Shown: positions 7,294 to 16,400 of the stretch, in pieces
Layout of the letters: each line of letters begins with the position of its first letter
Numbering within the stretch: position 1 is the first letter of the stretch
From: SAR202 cluster bacterium
GTDB taxonomy: Bacteria > Chloroflexota > Dehalococcoidia > SAR202 > CAJWER01
DNA length: 20,632 bases
Direction: 5' to 3'
Assembly: GCA_030740335.1 (NCBI GenBank)
Contig: JASLXL010000029.1
Coordinates: 1-20,632, forward strand
Notes under the pieces: model-generated
Databases searched by the model: none
Told to the model about the DNA's origin: nothing
The model's input: the letters and a program-made list of their open reading frames with translations, nothing else
Position numbers and translations under genes: made by a program

Positions 7294-7523
7294 ACGCAAG
7301 TGAAAATACGGGCCCGACTACGGACCCGGCGATCCTATCGGCGATTATGGCCGCAGTAAAGGCGTACATCGACGATGAAAGGCGATCGAACAGAAGGACG
7401 CCCACCAACGAGACAACCGTGACCGATGCGACCGCCGCTCTCAGCGCGTGGAAGTCCGCCGCCTGGCGCCCCCTCCGAGGTGATGCGCACCGCGGCCCGT
7501 TATCCTGGCATCACCCCTCCTGA
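7290..7523 (+). CDS. Small subunit-like protein of the acyl-CoA carboxyltransferase complex
   Basis: This 77-aa protein starts at ATG 7290-7292, overlapping the carboxyltransferase stop as ATGA, which signals translational coupling. Residues 13-28 (PAILSAIMAAVKAYID) form a short amphipathic helix. A polar linker follows, then ALSAWKSAAWRPLRGD, a Trp-containing tail. A short helix of the form AIAAAVxAYL plus a SAWK/R tail is, to my knowledge, seen in small proteins encoded beside PccB/MmdA-like genes, so a structural or assembly role in the complex is likely. I do not recognise a named family. After about residue 63 the sequence (HRGPLSWHHPS) looks less conserved, and a late frameshift cannot be excluded, since the +1 frame stays open to 7620. 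Confidence 0.6.
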   Translation: MNASENTGPTTDPAILSAIMAAVKAYIDDERRSNRRTPTNETTVTDATAALSAWKSAAWRPLRGDAHRGPLSWHHPS

Positions 7524-7597
7524 CCGTCCCTTCTCGGTTGCAATGCACTACCCAGATTCGGAGATTATCTGTCGCCCGGTCCACGTGCGCCGACTAT

Positions 7598-7626
7598 TTC
7601 AAGTTCAAGCCTCGGCTTGATATAAT
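7598..7626 (+). promoter_or_regulatory. Putative promoter with a dyad operator in the spacer, before the biotinyl-fusion gene
   Basis: A perfect -10 TATAAT lies at 7621-7626, 17 bases after a weak -35 TTCAAG at 7598-7603. The spacer holds an inverted repeat, TCAAGCC (7605-7611), TC, GGCTTGA (7614-7620), which touches the -10. A dyad placed inside a promoter spacer is the classic position for a repressor or MerR-like operator, but the spacer here is a normal 17 bases. Transcription would begin near 7633, so the ATG at 7639 would have almost no leader. The sequence is seen directly; its function is inferred. Confidence 0.42.
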
Positions 7627-7638
7627 GTGAGCGACAAC

Positions 7639-9453
7639 ATGACAGCGATAAAGATTACCGATACTACTCTTCGGGACGGCCACCAGAGCTTGATGGCCAC
7701 CCGCCTCCGCATGGAGGACATGGAGCCCATCGCAGCTCAGATGGACGCCATTGGCTTCCACTCCATGGAGGTCTGGGGCGGGGCGACCTTTGACGTTGCC
7801 ACCCGATTCCTCGCTGAAGACCCGTGGGAGCGGCTGCGCACCTTCAAGCGACTGATGCCCAACACGCCCCTGCAAATGCTGTTGAGGGGCCAGTCCCTCG
7901 TGGGGTACCGCAACTACGCCGACGATGTCGTTGATGCGTTCGTAGAGCGTTCCGCCGAGGTCGGCATCGACATTTTCAGGGTATTCGATGCCCTCAACGA
8001 CGAGCGCAATCTGGAGCGATCCGCTACGGCCGTCAAGGCCGCTGGGAAACACCTTCAGATGACCATCTGCTACTCAGTGACCGAGGAAGGTCGCCTCAAC
8101 GGGCCCATCTACAACCTTGAATACTACCTGGATAAGGCCCGAACCTTCCAGGAGATGGGCGCGGACAGCCTTTGTATCAAGGATATGGCTGGACTGCTGG
8201 CGCCCTTTGACGCGTCCGAACTGATCTCAGGGCTAAAGCAAGCTGTCGATGTGCCTATACAACTGCACACCCACTACACATCCGGCATGGCCTCCATGTC
8301 CTGTCTCAAGGCCATTGAGGCAGGAGTAGATGTCATTGATACGTGTCTCGCGCCCCTTGCGCTCAGGACTGCCCAGCCTGCTATCGAGCCGCTAGTCACA
8401 GCACTAGCTGGCTCCAATCACGACACAGGCCTGGACATGGACAAACTGCTGGAGGCCGGAGACTTACTGGAGACGGTTCTTCCAAAGTACGCCGAGGAAT
8501 TGGAGACCCCTAGGACCGCTGTCATCGACGCCCGCGTCCTAAGCCACCAGATACCCGGCGGCATGATTAGCAACCTGGTGTCCCAACTCCGAGGGATGGG
8601 CGCCATCGACCGGCTCCCTGAGGTGTTGGAAGAGATCGTCCGGACACGCAAAGACATGGGCTACCCACCACTGGTAACACCAATGAGCCAGATGGTTGGG
8701 ACCCAGTCTGTGTCCAACGTGCTGGCAGGGCGCTATAAGGTGGTCAGCGAGGAGATCAAGGACTATGCCCTGGGTCTGTACGGACGCACTCCAGCGCCTT
8801 TGGATCCCGGAGCGGTCGAGCAGGTATTAGAGCACAAAGAAGGAACTGTGGTCACAGGCAGGCCTGCCGACCTCATCGAGCCTGAACTACAGGCGGCCAA
8901 AGACGCCGTAGTTGAGATATCCGACGACATCGACGACGTGCTAATTTACGCCCTCTACCCTGCCACCGGCATGAAGTTCCTACGAATCAAACATGGCCTC
9001 GACCCTGTCCCCGATGAAATGAAGCCGAAATCGGCGGGGCAGGTCCAAGTTGCGAACCAGGTCAATGTCGCGCCTGGTCCTCCGGCTCCCATGAAGATTG
9101 CCAAGAGCCGCGCTTACGATATCCACGTCGGAGAGCGCTACTTCCGCGTGGAAGTTGACGCAGCGGACTCGACGCGACCCGCCAACAACTCGGCCAATTC
9201 GGCGCGTCCAGTTGCATTAGCCGGCCCGGCCCTCGAAGAACTAACCGTGCTGGCGCCGATGCCAGGCATCATTTCCAACTACGCTGTGGAGATAGGTGAG
9301 AAGGTTGGCGATGGCGACACCGTGGTCATTCTCGAGGCAATGAATATGGAGAATGCTCTGGCGTCACCCGGGGTAGGCTCCGTTAAGGCCTTCCCATTCC
9401 CGGAGGGCTCAACTGTGAAGAAAGGCGACGTGCTAGCGATCATCACCACGTAA
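7639..9453 (+). CDS. Pyruvate/oxaloacetate carboxyltransferase (5S/PycB/OadA type) fused to a biotinyl-type domain lacking the biotin lysine
   Basis: This 604-aa protein is an HMGL-like TIM barrel followed by a conserved PYC/OADA domain, a Pro/Ala/Asn linker (about residues 485-530) and a C-terminal biotinyl/lipoyl-type domain. Barrel motifs are present: ITDTTLRDGHQS with the metal Asp13, MLLRGQSLVGYR for pyruvate, Lys181 in LCIKDMAG (the carbamylated lysine position), and His210/His212 in LHTHYTSG for the metal. It should exchange carboxyl between biotin and pyruvate/oxaloacetate. The carrier domain starts APMPGIIS and ends KKGDVLAII, but the usual EAMKM reads EAMNM (Asn569, codon AAT at 9343-9345), so the normal biotin attachment residue is missing. 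A GTG at 7627 is an alternative start, but the TATAAT directly before it and the length of homologues favour 7639. Neither has a clear SD. It lies 115 bases after the small subunit gene. Confidence 0.93.
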   Translation: MTAIKITDTTLRDGHQSLMATRLRMEDMEPIAAQMDAIGFHSMEVWGGATFDVATRFLAEDPWERLRTFKRLMPNTPLQMLLRGQSLVGYRNYADDVVDAFVERSAEVGIDIFRVFDALNDERNLERSATAVKAAGKHLQMTICYSVTEEGRLNGPIYNLEYYLDKARTFQEMGADSLCIKDMAGLLAPFDASELISGLKQAVDVPIQLHTHYTSGMASMSCLKAIEAGVDVIDTCLAPLALRTAQPAIEPLVTALAGSNHDTGLDMDKLLEAGDLLETVLPKYAEELETPRTAVIDARVLSHQIPGGMISNLVSQLRGMGAIDRLPEVLEEIVRTRKDMGYPPLVTPMSQMVGTQSVSNVLAGRYKVVSEEIKDYALGLYGRTPAPLDPGAVEQVLEHKEGTVVTGRPADLIEPELQAAKDAVVEISDDIDDVLIYALYPATGMKFLRIKHGLDPVPDEMKPKSAGQVQVANQVNVAPGPPAPMKIAKSRAYDIHVGERYFRVEVDAADSTRPANNSANSARPVALAGPALEELTVLAPMPGIISNYAVEIGEKVGDGDTVVILEAMNMENALASPGVGSVKAFPFPEGSTVKKGDVLAIITT

Positions 9454-9527
9454 CAAGAGATGCGCTGAGTCACGTCTGATTCTTGTAGTACCGACGCATA
9501 GAAAATACCGTTGAAGGGAGACTCCCG

Positions 9528-10730
9528 TTGGTAGACACCAAGGCAATCGATGCCGCCAAAGAACATTTTGGCACGGTTCTGGAACAGCAACTCGAAAGGG
9601 TCGAGCGAATAAAGGAAGAAGCCGACTGGACCGACTATTCCGCTCTCAAGCCAATCGTCATCGGCATGATTGGAGGAGACGGTATCGGCCCGACCATAAG
9701 CGCTGCCACACAGCGAGTCCTCGAGCTTTTGTTGAAGGACCACATCGCATCGGGGAAGGTCCAATTCAAGACAATTGAAGGACTGACAATCGAAAACCGC
9801 GCTGCCAAATTACAGTCGATCCCCGACGATGTCCTGGCCGAAATCAAGACCTGCCACGTCGCCTTGAAGGGCCCCACACACACACCCGAAAAGGGAGACG
9901 GCTGGCCCAACATTGAATCCGCTAACGTACGAATGCGCAAGGAACTGGACCTGTTCGCCAACGTCAGACCGGTCCTGATTCCCAAAGAGGGCATCGACTG
10001 GACATTCTATCGCGAGAACACCGAGGATCTGTACGCGGTGGGTAGCCAGGGCGTCAACGTCACAGACGATTTAGCAATCGACTTCCGGGTCATCACGAGC
10101 CCGGGTTCGGAGCGCATCATCGAAGCCGCTTTCGCCCACGCCAAGCGGACAGGCAAGACCAGCGTCACGGTCGTCACAAAGGCCAACGTCGTCAAGACAA
10201 CAGACGGCAAGTTCCTCGACATCGCAGCCAAGGTTTCCGAACGCTATCCTGGGATCTCCTGGGAAGGCTGGTACATCGACATCATGACAGCGAAACTGCT
10301 GGACCCCAAGCGCCGCACCGACTTCCAGGTGCTGGTGCTTCCGAACCTGTACGGCGACATCCTCACGGACGAGGCTGCCGAGATCCAGGGCGGCGTGGGC
10401 ACAGCCGGCAGCGCCAACATCGGCAAGGTCTACGCTATGTTTGAGGCCATCCACGGCTCTGCCCCACGAATGGTGAAAGAGGGCCGCGACAGGTACGCCG
10501 ACCCTTCGTCGCTGTTGAGAGCAGGAGCCATGTTGTTGGACCACATCGGGTTCAACGACCTCGGCTCCAAGCTCTCCAAGGCCATCGAGGTCTGTGGGAT
10601 GTTCGAGCAGAGGCTCAAGATGACCGGGCGAGACACAGGCGCCGACTGCGACGAGTTCGGAGATTACATCCTGGAAACCGTCGCGGACCCGTCCCTCGAA
10701 GAGCGCTGGGCAGCTTACACGGGTGCCTAA
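9528..10730 (+). CDS. icd: Isocitrate dehydrogenase (isocitrate/isopropylmalate dehydrogenase family)
   Basis: This is a 400-aa beta-decarboxylating dehydrogenase. The start is TTG at 9528-9530, supported by AAGGGAG at 9514-9520, 7 bases upstream. After an N-terminal extension of about 45 residues comes GMIGGDGIGPTIS, the nucleotide-binding start of the family. ESANVRMRKELDLFANVRPV holds the Ser and Arg residues that bind substrate. YRENTEDLYAVGSQ and VVTKANVVKTTDGKFLD are typical of isocitrate rather than isopropylmalate dehydrogenases. LPNLYGDILTDEAA carries the metal Asp residues, and IHGSAPR lies in the cofactor pocket. NAD versus NADP use is unresolved: the Lys-Tyr pair of E. coli NADP-IDH is not evident. 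Homoisocitrate dehydrogenase is a less likely alternative. The malate dehydrogenase gene follows 90 bases later, supporting a TCA role. Confidence 0.9.
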   Translation: MVDTKAIDAAKEHFGTVLEQQLERVERIKEEADWTDYSALKPIVIGMIGGDGIGPTISAATQRVLELLLKDHIASGKVQFKTIEGLTIENRAAKLQSIPDDVLAEIKTCHVALKGPTHTPEKGDGWPNIESANVRMRKELDLFANVRPVLIPKEGIDWTFYRENTEDLYAVGSQGVNVTDDLAIDFRVITSPGSERIIEAAFAHAKRTGKTSVTVVTKANVVKTTDGKFLDIAAKVSERYPGISWEGWYIDIMTAKLLDPKRRTDFQVLVLPNLYGDILTDEAAEIQGGVGTAGSANIGKVYAMFEAIHGSAPRMVKEGRDRYADPSSLLRAGAMLLDHIGFNDLGSKLSKAIEVCGMFEQRLKMTGRDTGADCDEFGDYILETVADPSLEERWAAYTGA

Positions 10731-10820
10731 GAGCAACGGATTAAGAGTGAGTCCAGAGGGACTGAAAACGATGACCACAAGTCGCGGCCTCAGAGCCACG
10801 GCAAAAGGAGTTGAGTTGCA

Positions 10821-11750
10821 ATGCGCAAGAAGGTGACAGTTGTCGGGACAGGAAACGTGGGAGCGACAACTGCCCAACGGATATTCGATAAGGGATACGC
10901 AGATGTTGTCCTCGTAGACATTGTGGAGGGACTGCCCCAGGGCAAAGCCTTGGACATGCTGGAGTCCGGCCCGATCACTGGCAGTGATGCCTCGGTGATC
11001 GGCACGAACAACTACGAAGAGACCGGGGGCTCCGATGTAGCCGTGATAACCTCCGGCATCGCCAGGAAGCCCGGGATGTCTCGCGACGATCTGCTGCTAA
11101 CCAACATGAAAATAGTAACCAGCGTGGTCACAGAGATCGCGAAATACTCTCCGGACTGCGTGTTGTTGCCTGTAACGAACCCGCTCGACGCCATGGCACA
11201 ACGCGCTTTCCAGGTTACCGGATTCCCGAAGGAGCGTGTGGTAGGGATGGCCGGCATCCTCGACACAGCGCGCTTCCGCACCTTCCTCGCCGCAGAATTA
11301 GATGTCTCGGTCGAAGCGGTCTCCGCGTGGGTACTGGGCGGCCACGGCGATACCATGGTGCCTATCGTGGGCAGCACACTCATCAGCGGCGTACCTGTCA
11401 CGAAGCTGATCGCGCAGGATAGGCTGGACGAGATCGTCCAGCGGACCCAGGACGGAGGCGCCGAGATAGTGGGCCTGCTCAAGACGGGCAGCGCCTACTA
11501 CGCACCCTCGGCAGCCATCGCACAGATGGTCGAGTCCATTCTATTCGACCGCAAACAAGTCCTCCCCTGCACCGTCTACCTGGAGGGCGAGTACGGCGTT
11601 GATGGCCTCTTCGTCGGGGTCCCGGTTAAGCTCGGTGCCGGGGGTGTCGAAGAGATCATCGAGTTCGACCTCACCGACTCCGAGGCCAAGGCCCTGCAGG
11701 GCTCCGCCGACTCGGTCCAGGAACTGATCGACGTGATGGGGAAGGCTTAG
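10821..11750 (+). CDS. mdh: Malate dehydrogenase, LDH-like type
   Basis: This 309-aa NAD-dependent malate dehydrogenase interconverts malate and oxaloacetate. Residues 9-14 (GTGNVG) form the Rossmann loop, and Asp33 (VLVDI) ends beta-2, consistent with NAD preference. [14 protein letters not shown] holds Arg82 and Arg88; Arg82 at the specificity position argues for malate rather than lactate. NPLDAM and [11 protein letters not shown] are present, and the catalytic His175 is in [10 protein letters not shown]. An AAGGAG SD at 10805-10810 lies 10 bases before the ATG. The gene ends the carboxyltransferase-IDH-MDH block and is followed by a strong hairpin. Its oxaloacetate is the natural partner of the carboxyltransferase encoded two genes earlier. 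Confidence 0.96.
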   Translation: MRKKVTVVGTGNVGATTAQRIFDKGYADVVLVDIVEGLPQGKALDMLESGPITGSDASVIGTNNYEETGGSDVAVITSGIARKPGMSRDDLLLTNMKIVTSVVTEIAKYSPDCVLLPVTNPLDAMAQRAFQVTGFPKERVVGMAGILDTARFRTFLAAELDVSVEAVSAWVLGGHGDTMVPIVGSTLISGVPVTKLIAQDRLDEIVQRTQDGGAEIVGLLKTGSAYYAPSAAIAQMVESILFDRKQVLPCTVYLEGEYGVDGLFVGVPVKLGAGGVEEIIEFDLTDSEAKALQGSADSVQELIDVMGKA

Positions 11751-11795
11751 GCCTACCGCTAAACCAAAAACCAGGCCGAACCAAGCACTAATACG

Positions 11796-11835
11796 ACAGC
11801 GCCCCTGACCTCTAAGGAAAGGTCAGGGGCGCTGT
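11796..11835 (+). terminator. Long perfect hairpin after mdh (putative terminator)
   Basis: ACAGCGCCCCTGACCT (11796-11811) pairs without mismatch with AGGTCAGGGGCGCTGT (11820-11835), a 16-bp GC-rich stem with an 8-base loop. It lies 45 bases after the mdh stop and 55 bases before the next gene on the same strand. Only two T follow the stem, so it lacks a full U-tract. It may still terminate, protect the upstream mRNA 3' end, or act in both directions. Confidence 0.65.
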
Positions 11836-11889
11836 TCAACCGCTAACTAAAGGCCACTTGGCCTATCCCTGCATAGAGGCACTGGTTCC

Positions 11890-13332
11890 ATGGATAAATT
11901 GACACTCACCGCTGGCGTGGCTCGCATAGACATCACGCCGCCGGTCGGATTTCGAATGCAGGGGCTGATGCGACGTTCCGGTCCATCGGTGGGCGTCGAA
12001 TCACCGTTGCACGCCACCGCCCTAGTATTGGCCGACGAGGAGACCAAGGTCGTCGTGGTCGACTGCGATCTGATCGGCCTGGACTTGCCTCTGGCAAACA
12101 CGATTCGCCAGACCATCGGCGACAGGGTCCATACCCACTCCCACAACGTCATGGTCGGATGCACCCACACCCACAACGGCCCCTGCACGTCACGAGGGAA
12201 CCTGGGCGGGCCGCACCATGCCGCACCCAGGCCCGGCGAGATTGAGACCCTGGACGAGTATATCGACGACCTTATAGTCCGCCTCGCCAAACTAGCCGGA
12301 GACGCCGACAACAGGCGTCGCCCTGCGCGATCTGTCACCGGACGCGGTCGCGCTACCGTGAGTATCAACCGCGAGGAATTGGCTGACGATGGTCGAGTGT
12401 TAGTGGGCCGAAACCCGGACGGCCCGACGGACCAGACGGTCGACGTCGTGCGCATCGACGACCTCGAAGGCCTTCCAATTGCAGTGCTAACGGGCTACGC
12501 GGCGCATCCGGTCGTCATGGGGATGAATGATCTGCTCATCAGCCCGGACTTCCCAGGCGTCGTGCGTAGAACTGTCGAGAAGGTGACCGGCGCTACATGC
12601 CTCTACATGACGGGGGCGGCAGGCAACCAGGCAACCATATCCTTTCTCCAGGATGATTGGGGCGAGCAGGAGCGGATAGGAGGGATAGTCGGTAGCGAAG
12701 TCGCTCGACTGTTTTTCGAGATAGAGACGCGACCCCACGAAGTGGTCCGGAATGTCGGCGCATCCCTCGCCAACCTCGCCCTCTATCACAAGTCTTTTCG
12801 AGATGGCCCGACCCATCGCATCCTGAAGGCGGCTCGACGCGAGGCCACGGTTCCACTCCAACCCCTGCCGTCGATTGAGCAGGCCAAGAGAGCCCTGGAC
12901 GAGGCAACGGCGACGCTCATCGATATGGAGAGTCGCCAGATACCCTCCGACGATCGTTACCCCGCACTACTAGTCAAGGTGTGGGCGGAGCGCGTGCTGG
13001 GCAAGGTTCAGACTGGCCAAACTGAGGCGTCGCTCTCCTTCGACATTACCGGCTTCCGCCTGGACGACTTCGTGCTCGTGGGCATGCCGGGAGAGCCCTT
13101 CGTCGAGATTGGGCTGGCCGTCAAGGAACTATCCCAGGCCAAACACACGATGTTTGCGGGCTACTGCAACGGCACCGTGGCCTACTGGCCGACGCCCGAC
13201 ACAGTCGCGCACGGTGGCATGGCTGTCGAAGCCGCGGTCAAGACCTATGGCAATCCAACACCGCCCGTGGCGGAGACAGTAGCACTACTTGTCACGCAAT
13301 TCAGCCATCTGCTCAAAGACCTGGACGCATAG
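11890..13332 (+). CDS. Neutral/alkaline ceramidase-like metal hydrolase, cytosolic
   Basis: This 480-aa protein has the N-terminal zinc domain of the neutral/alkaline non-lysosomal ceramidase family (Pfam Ceramidase_alk type). It begins AGVARIDITPPVGFRMQG, the family's opening strand. GCTHTHNGP (His93, His95) and GYAAHPVVMG (His206) match the zinc histidines. GMPGEPFVEIG (Glu402) and AYWPT (Tyr432) match the remaining Glu and Tyr ligands by position. The region that is GDVSPN in true ceramidases, with the catalytic Ser, reads GAAGNQ here, so the substrate may not be ceramide. No signal peptide is visible, unlike secreted ceramidases, and the C-terminal immunoglobulin-like domain appears absent. 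An AGAGG at 11875-11879 may be the SD, 10 bases from the ATG. It is preceded by the mdh terminator, so it is probably transcribed on its own. Confidence 0.78.
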   Translation: MDKLTLTAGVARIDITPPVGFRMQGLMRRSGPSVGVESPLHATALVLADEETKVVVVDCDLIGLDLPLANTIRQTIGDRVHTHSHNVMVGCTHTHNGPCTSRGNLGGPHHAAPRPGEIETLDEYIDDLIVRLAKLAGDADNRRRPARSVTGRGRATVSINREELADDGRVLVGRNPDGPTDQTVDVVRIDDLEGLPIAVLTGYAAHPVVMGMNDLLISPDFPGVVRRTVEKVTGATCLYMTGAAGNQATISFLQDDWGEQERIGGIVGSEVARLFFEIETRPHEVVRNVGASLANLALYHKSFRDGPTHRILKAARREATVPLQPLPSIEQAKRALDEATATLIDMESRQIPSDDRYPALLVKVWAERVLGKVQTGQTEASLSFDITGFRLDDFVLVGMPGEPFVEIGLAVKELSQAKHTMFAGYCNGTVAYWPTPDTVAHGGMAVEAAVKTYGNPTPPVAETVALLVTQFSHLLKDLDA

Positions 13333-13441
13333 ACGTCTTCAAAACGACCCACGGCCTACGACCGCTCGCTCGTACTAGGGCCTCAGTGGACAGGTTCACA
13401 CTCACGGTTGCTGCTCCTGCAATCCGACTACTCGCTGCATC

Positions 13442-16400
13442 CTAGTCTCCGGCTGGAACCGGATCGGTCTCGGCGGAGTGTAATCCACGCCGAAAGATTC
13501 GACTGGCCATATCAGGGATGCTCTGGTGCATCAATGTGTAGACTACGGGCACTACAACCAGCGTCAATACCATCGAACTGACCAACCCGCCTATAACGAC
13601 GGTGGCCAACTCCGCGCCAATAATCCCACCGCTTTTAGTGGCGAAGGCGGCGAGAGGGAACAGAGCGAAGGATGTCGTGAAACCCGTCATGAGTATGGGA
13701 CGCAGACGTACCGTTCCAGCTTGGATCAAAGCATCGTGGAGCCCCAGTCCACGCTCCCTGAGCTGCTCCACGAAAGCGATAAGCACGATGGCATTGGTGA
13801 CCACGATCCCCACTAGCAGCAAGAAGCCCATCATCGCAGGGAGTCCCAGGGTCCTGCCGGTGAGCGCCAGCGCAGCCAAAGCACCAATGACGGCCAGTGG
13901 CAGGCTCATGACGATTACGAATGGGTTGCGCAGCGCGCCAAGACTGGCCGCCATCACCAGGTAGACCAGCACCACACCCACGGCCATCGCCAGGCCGATA
14001 TCACGAAATCCCTCCTCAACATCGGCGAAAATCCCGCCGGCGGAAACCTCTACCCCATCCGGCAGGTCCATAGAGTCGATACGCTGCTGTACGAGTCTGG
14101 CCATCGACTGGGTGTCCTCAGCTGTGATGGTGCCCTTGATATTCGCCGAGCGACGCCCATCAAACCGGCTGATGGATACCGGTCCCTGTTCCAGGGCCAC
14201 CTTGGCAATGTCTGCAAGTCTTGCCGAGCCCATCGGCCCCGAGATTTCCAGGTCTCGGATTTTGTCAATGCGGTCGGCATCCTCAGGGCGCCCCCGCAGA
14301 ACGACATCCAGAGAACTATCGTTGAGGTGAAGCTGCGTGACCCTACGGCCAACCATAAACTGGTTCACCTGAAACGCCACTGCCCGAGCCGACAGCCCAA
14401 CCGCTGCTGCGGCGTTGGTATCGACGCGAATCACTACCTCGTCCCTGCTCTCAGCCACGTCGCTGATAACGTTGACCATGCCGTCCATCCCAGCGAGTTC
14501 CGCCACCAGCGCGCTGGTGGCATCAGAGATGTCGCCGTAGTCGGAGCCCGTGACTGCAATCTCGAGGCCACTGGCCGGCGGCCCATTGCGAATTTCCGTT
14601 ACGGCGACGTGCCGCGATTCATCCGGCGAGAACGTCTCACGCAGATTCTTGGTGATGTCCTCGGGTGCAAACTCAGTCAGACGCACGAGGACGTTTGCAC
14701 TACTATTGCCACCTTGGGCGGCGGATCCATTTGGCGAAAATCCGCCCTCGGGGGTGCCGATTGTTGTCAGATAGGCATCAATCTGCCCAATTCCGACCAA
14801 CTCCGCCAGCTTGGCCTCGATCTCTTCAGCCTCGGACATCGTGGTTTCAATCGAGGTGCCCGGTGGTAGCGTCATGTCGATCGTCAAGAAGCGTTCGCCG
14901 CCCGAAGGAAATAGTGTTATTGGGATGACAAGGACCAGCGCCAGGCCCGCCACCGTCGACGCCACGGCGATCAAGAGCGTGGCAGCCTTGTGCCGAAGCG
15001 ACCACAGTAGCACCGGCAGGTATGCCCGCTGCATCCACGTTTCGGTCAATTCGCTTTGGCCGTCCTCCCCGTCCACATCAGGCATATCCCCTCTGCGCAG
15101 CAGGATCGCACCAACAACCGGCACCGCGGTCAACGCCACAATCAGCGAGGCAACCAGCGCGAAACTAACCGTCAGCGCAAAGGGTAGGAAGAAGGAGCCC
15201 ACCAGCCCCTTGATGAAGGCCAGAGGCAGGAATACCACGATGGTGGTCAATGTCGATGCGGTAATCGCAGGGGCGACCTCTCTGGTAGCCACGAGAGCGG
15301 TCTTGAAACGGTCTTCACCCACTCGCATATGCCTGTAGAAATTCTCAAGGACCACAATACTGTCGTCCACGACCCGGCCAACAGAGATCGCCAGCCCGCC
15401 CAGTGTCATGAAGTTCAGCGACATACCATAGGCACCCATCAGGAGAATTCCAGTGAAGATGCTAAGGGGAATAGAGAGGCCAATGACGAGCGTGGGTCTA
15501 AGTGTCAAAGTCAGGCCTCGGAGGATCGAAGGCCGCACCGTGAACAGAAACAGGAACACAACGGCCATGGCAAACAAGAACCCATAGAAGCCTTCATCCT
15601 TGAGCGTGTCGATCTCAGCCTGGATCTCAGGCCCGTCGTCGAGCAGTGCGATTATCTCGACTCCGGGAGGAAGCCCGGTTATTTCCGCCAACCGTTGCTT
15701 TATCTCCTCGGTGACTTTGACTGTGTTGGCTTCCGCACTCTTTAACACGCCGATGCCAATGCTGGGTTGTCCGTTGGTGCGAGATAGGCTGGAGGCAGGC
15801 CCCGCGCCCAACTCCACCGTCGCGACATCTGACAGAGTCACCGGCGAGGGCCGTGAGGATACGGGCTCTGCTCCACGCGCTCCGGCGAACCCGACAACCA
15901 GGGAGTTCAGATCTTCCAGCGACCCGTAGGTGTGGGTCGTCCGCACTGGGAAAGTCTGCCCTTCCTCCGTGATTGACCCGGCTGGGAGTGTAACGTTGTT
16001 ATCTTGAAGTGAGCCTGCCACTTGCAGAAGGGAGATGCCGTGTTCTGCGAGGGCATCCGGAGAAATAGTCACGAACACCTGTCGGTCCACAGTCCCCGAT
16101 ACCTCAACGTCTAAGACACCGTCCACTGACAGTATGACAGGCAGTATCTGCTTCTCAACAACTTCTTGCAGATCGGCGACGTCCATGTCGGAGAGAACGC
16201 TGAACTGCATCACCGGAAACTGCTCGGGATTGATGCGGGCGACACGCGGATCACCAACCGCTTCAGGGAAACTCAGACCGGACATTTTGGCGGATAGGGT
16301 CGCCTCCGCTTCCTCCATGTCGGTCCCGAACACGAAGGTTGCGAGCACCAGCGACAGGTTCTCGGACGAAACCGTCTGCACACCGTCGATACCCTTTAGC

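Noticed and set aside
7426..7620. Second open frame overlapping the end of the small subunit gene
   Set aside because: No SD and no motif. It is kept only as a possible frameshifted tail of the small subunit, not as a gene.
9163..9225. Low-complexity Asn/Ser/Ala-rich stretch as a tandem repeat
   Set aside because: It is the flexible linker before the carrier domain, and the units are too degenerate to call a repeat.
9454..9490. CAAGA ... TCTTG inverted repeat between the biotinyl-fusion gene and icd
   Set aside because: Five base pairs around a long loop is within chance expectation and there is no T-tract.
10071..10877. 268-codon - strand open frame opposite isocitrate dehydrogenase
   Set aside because: It is antisense to a highly conserved enzyme, a common artefact in GC-rich DNA, with no family motif.
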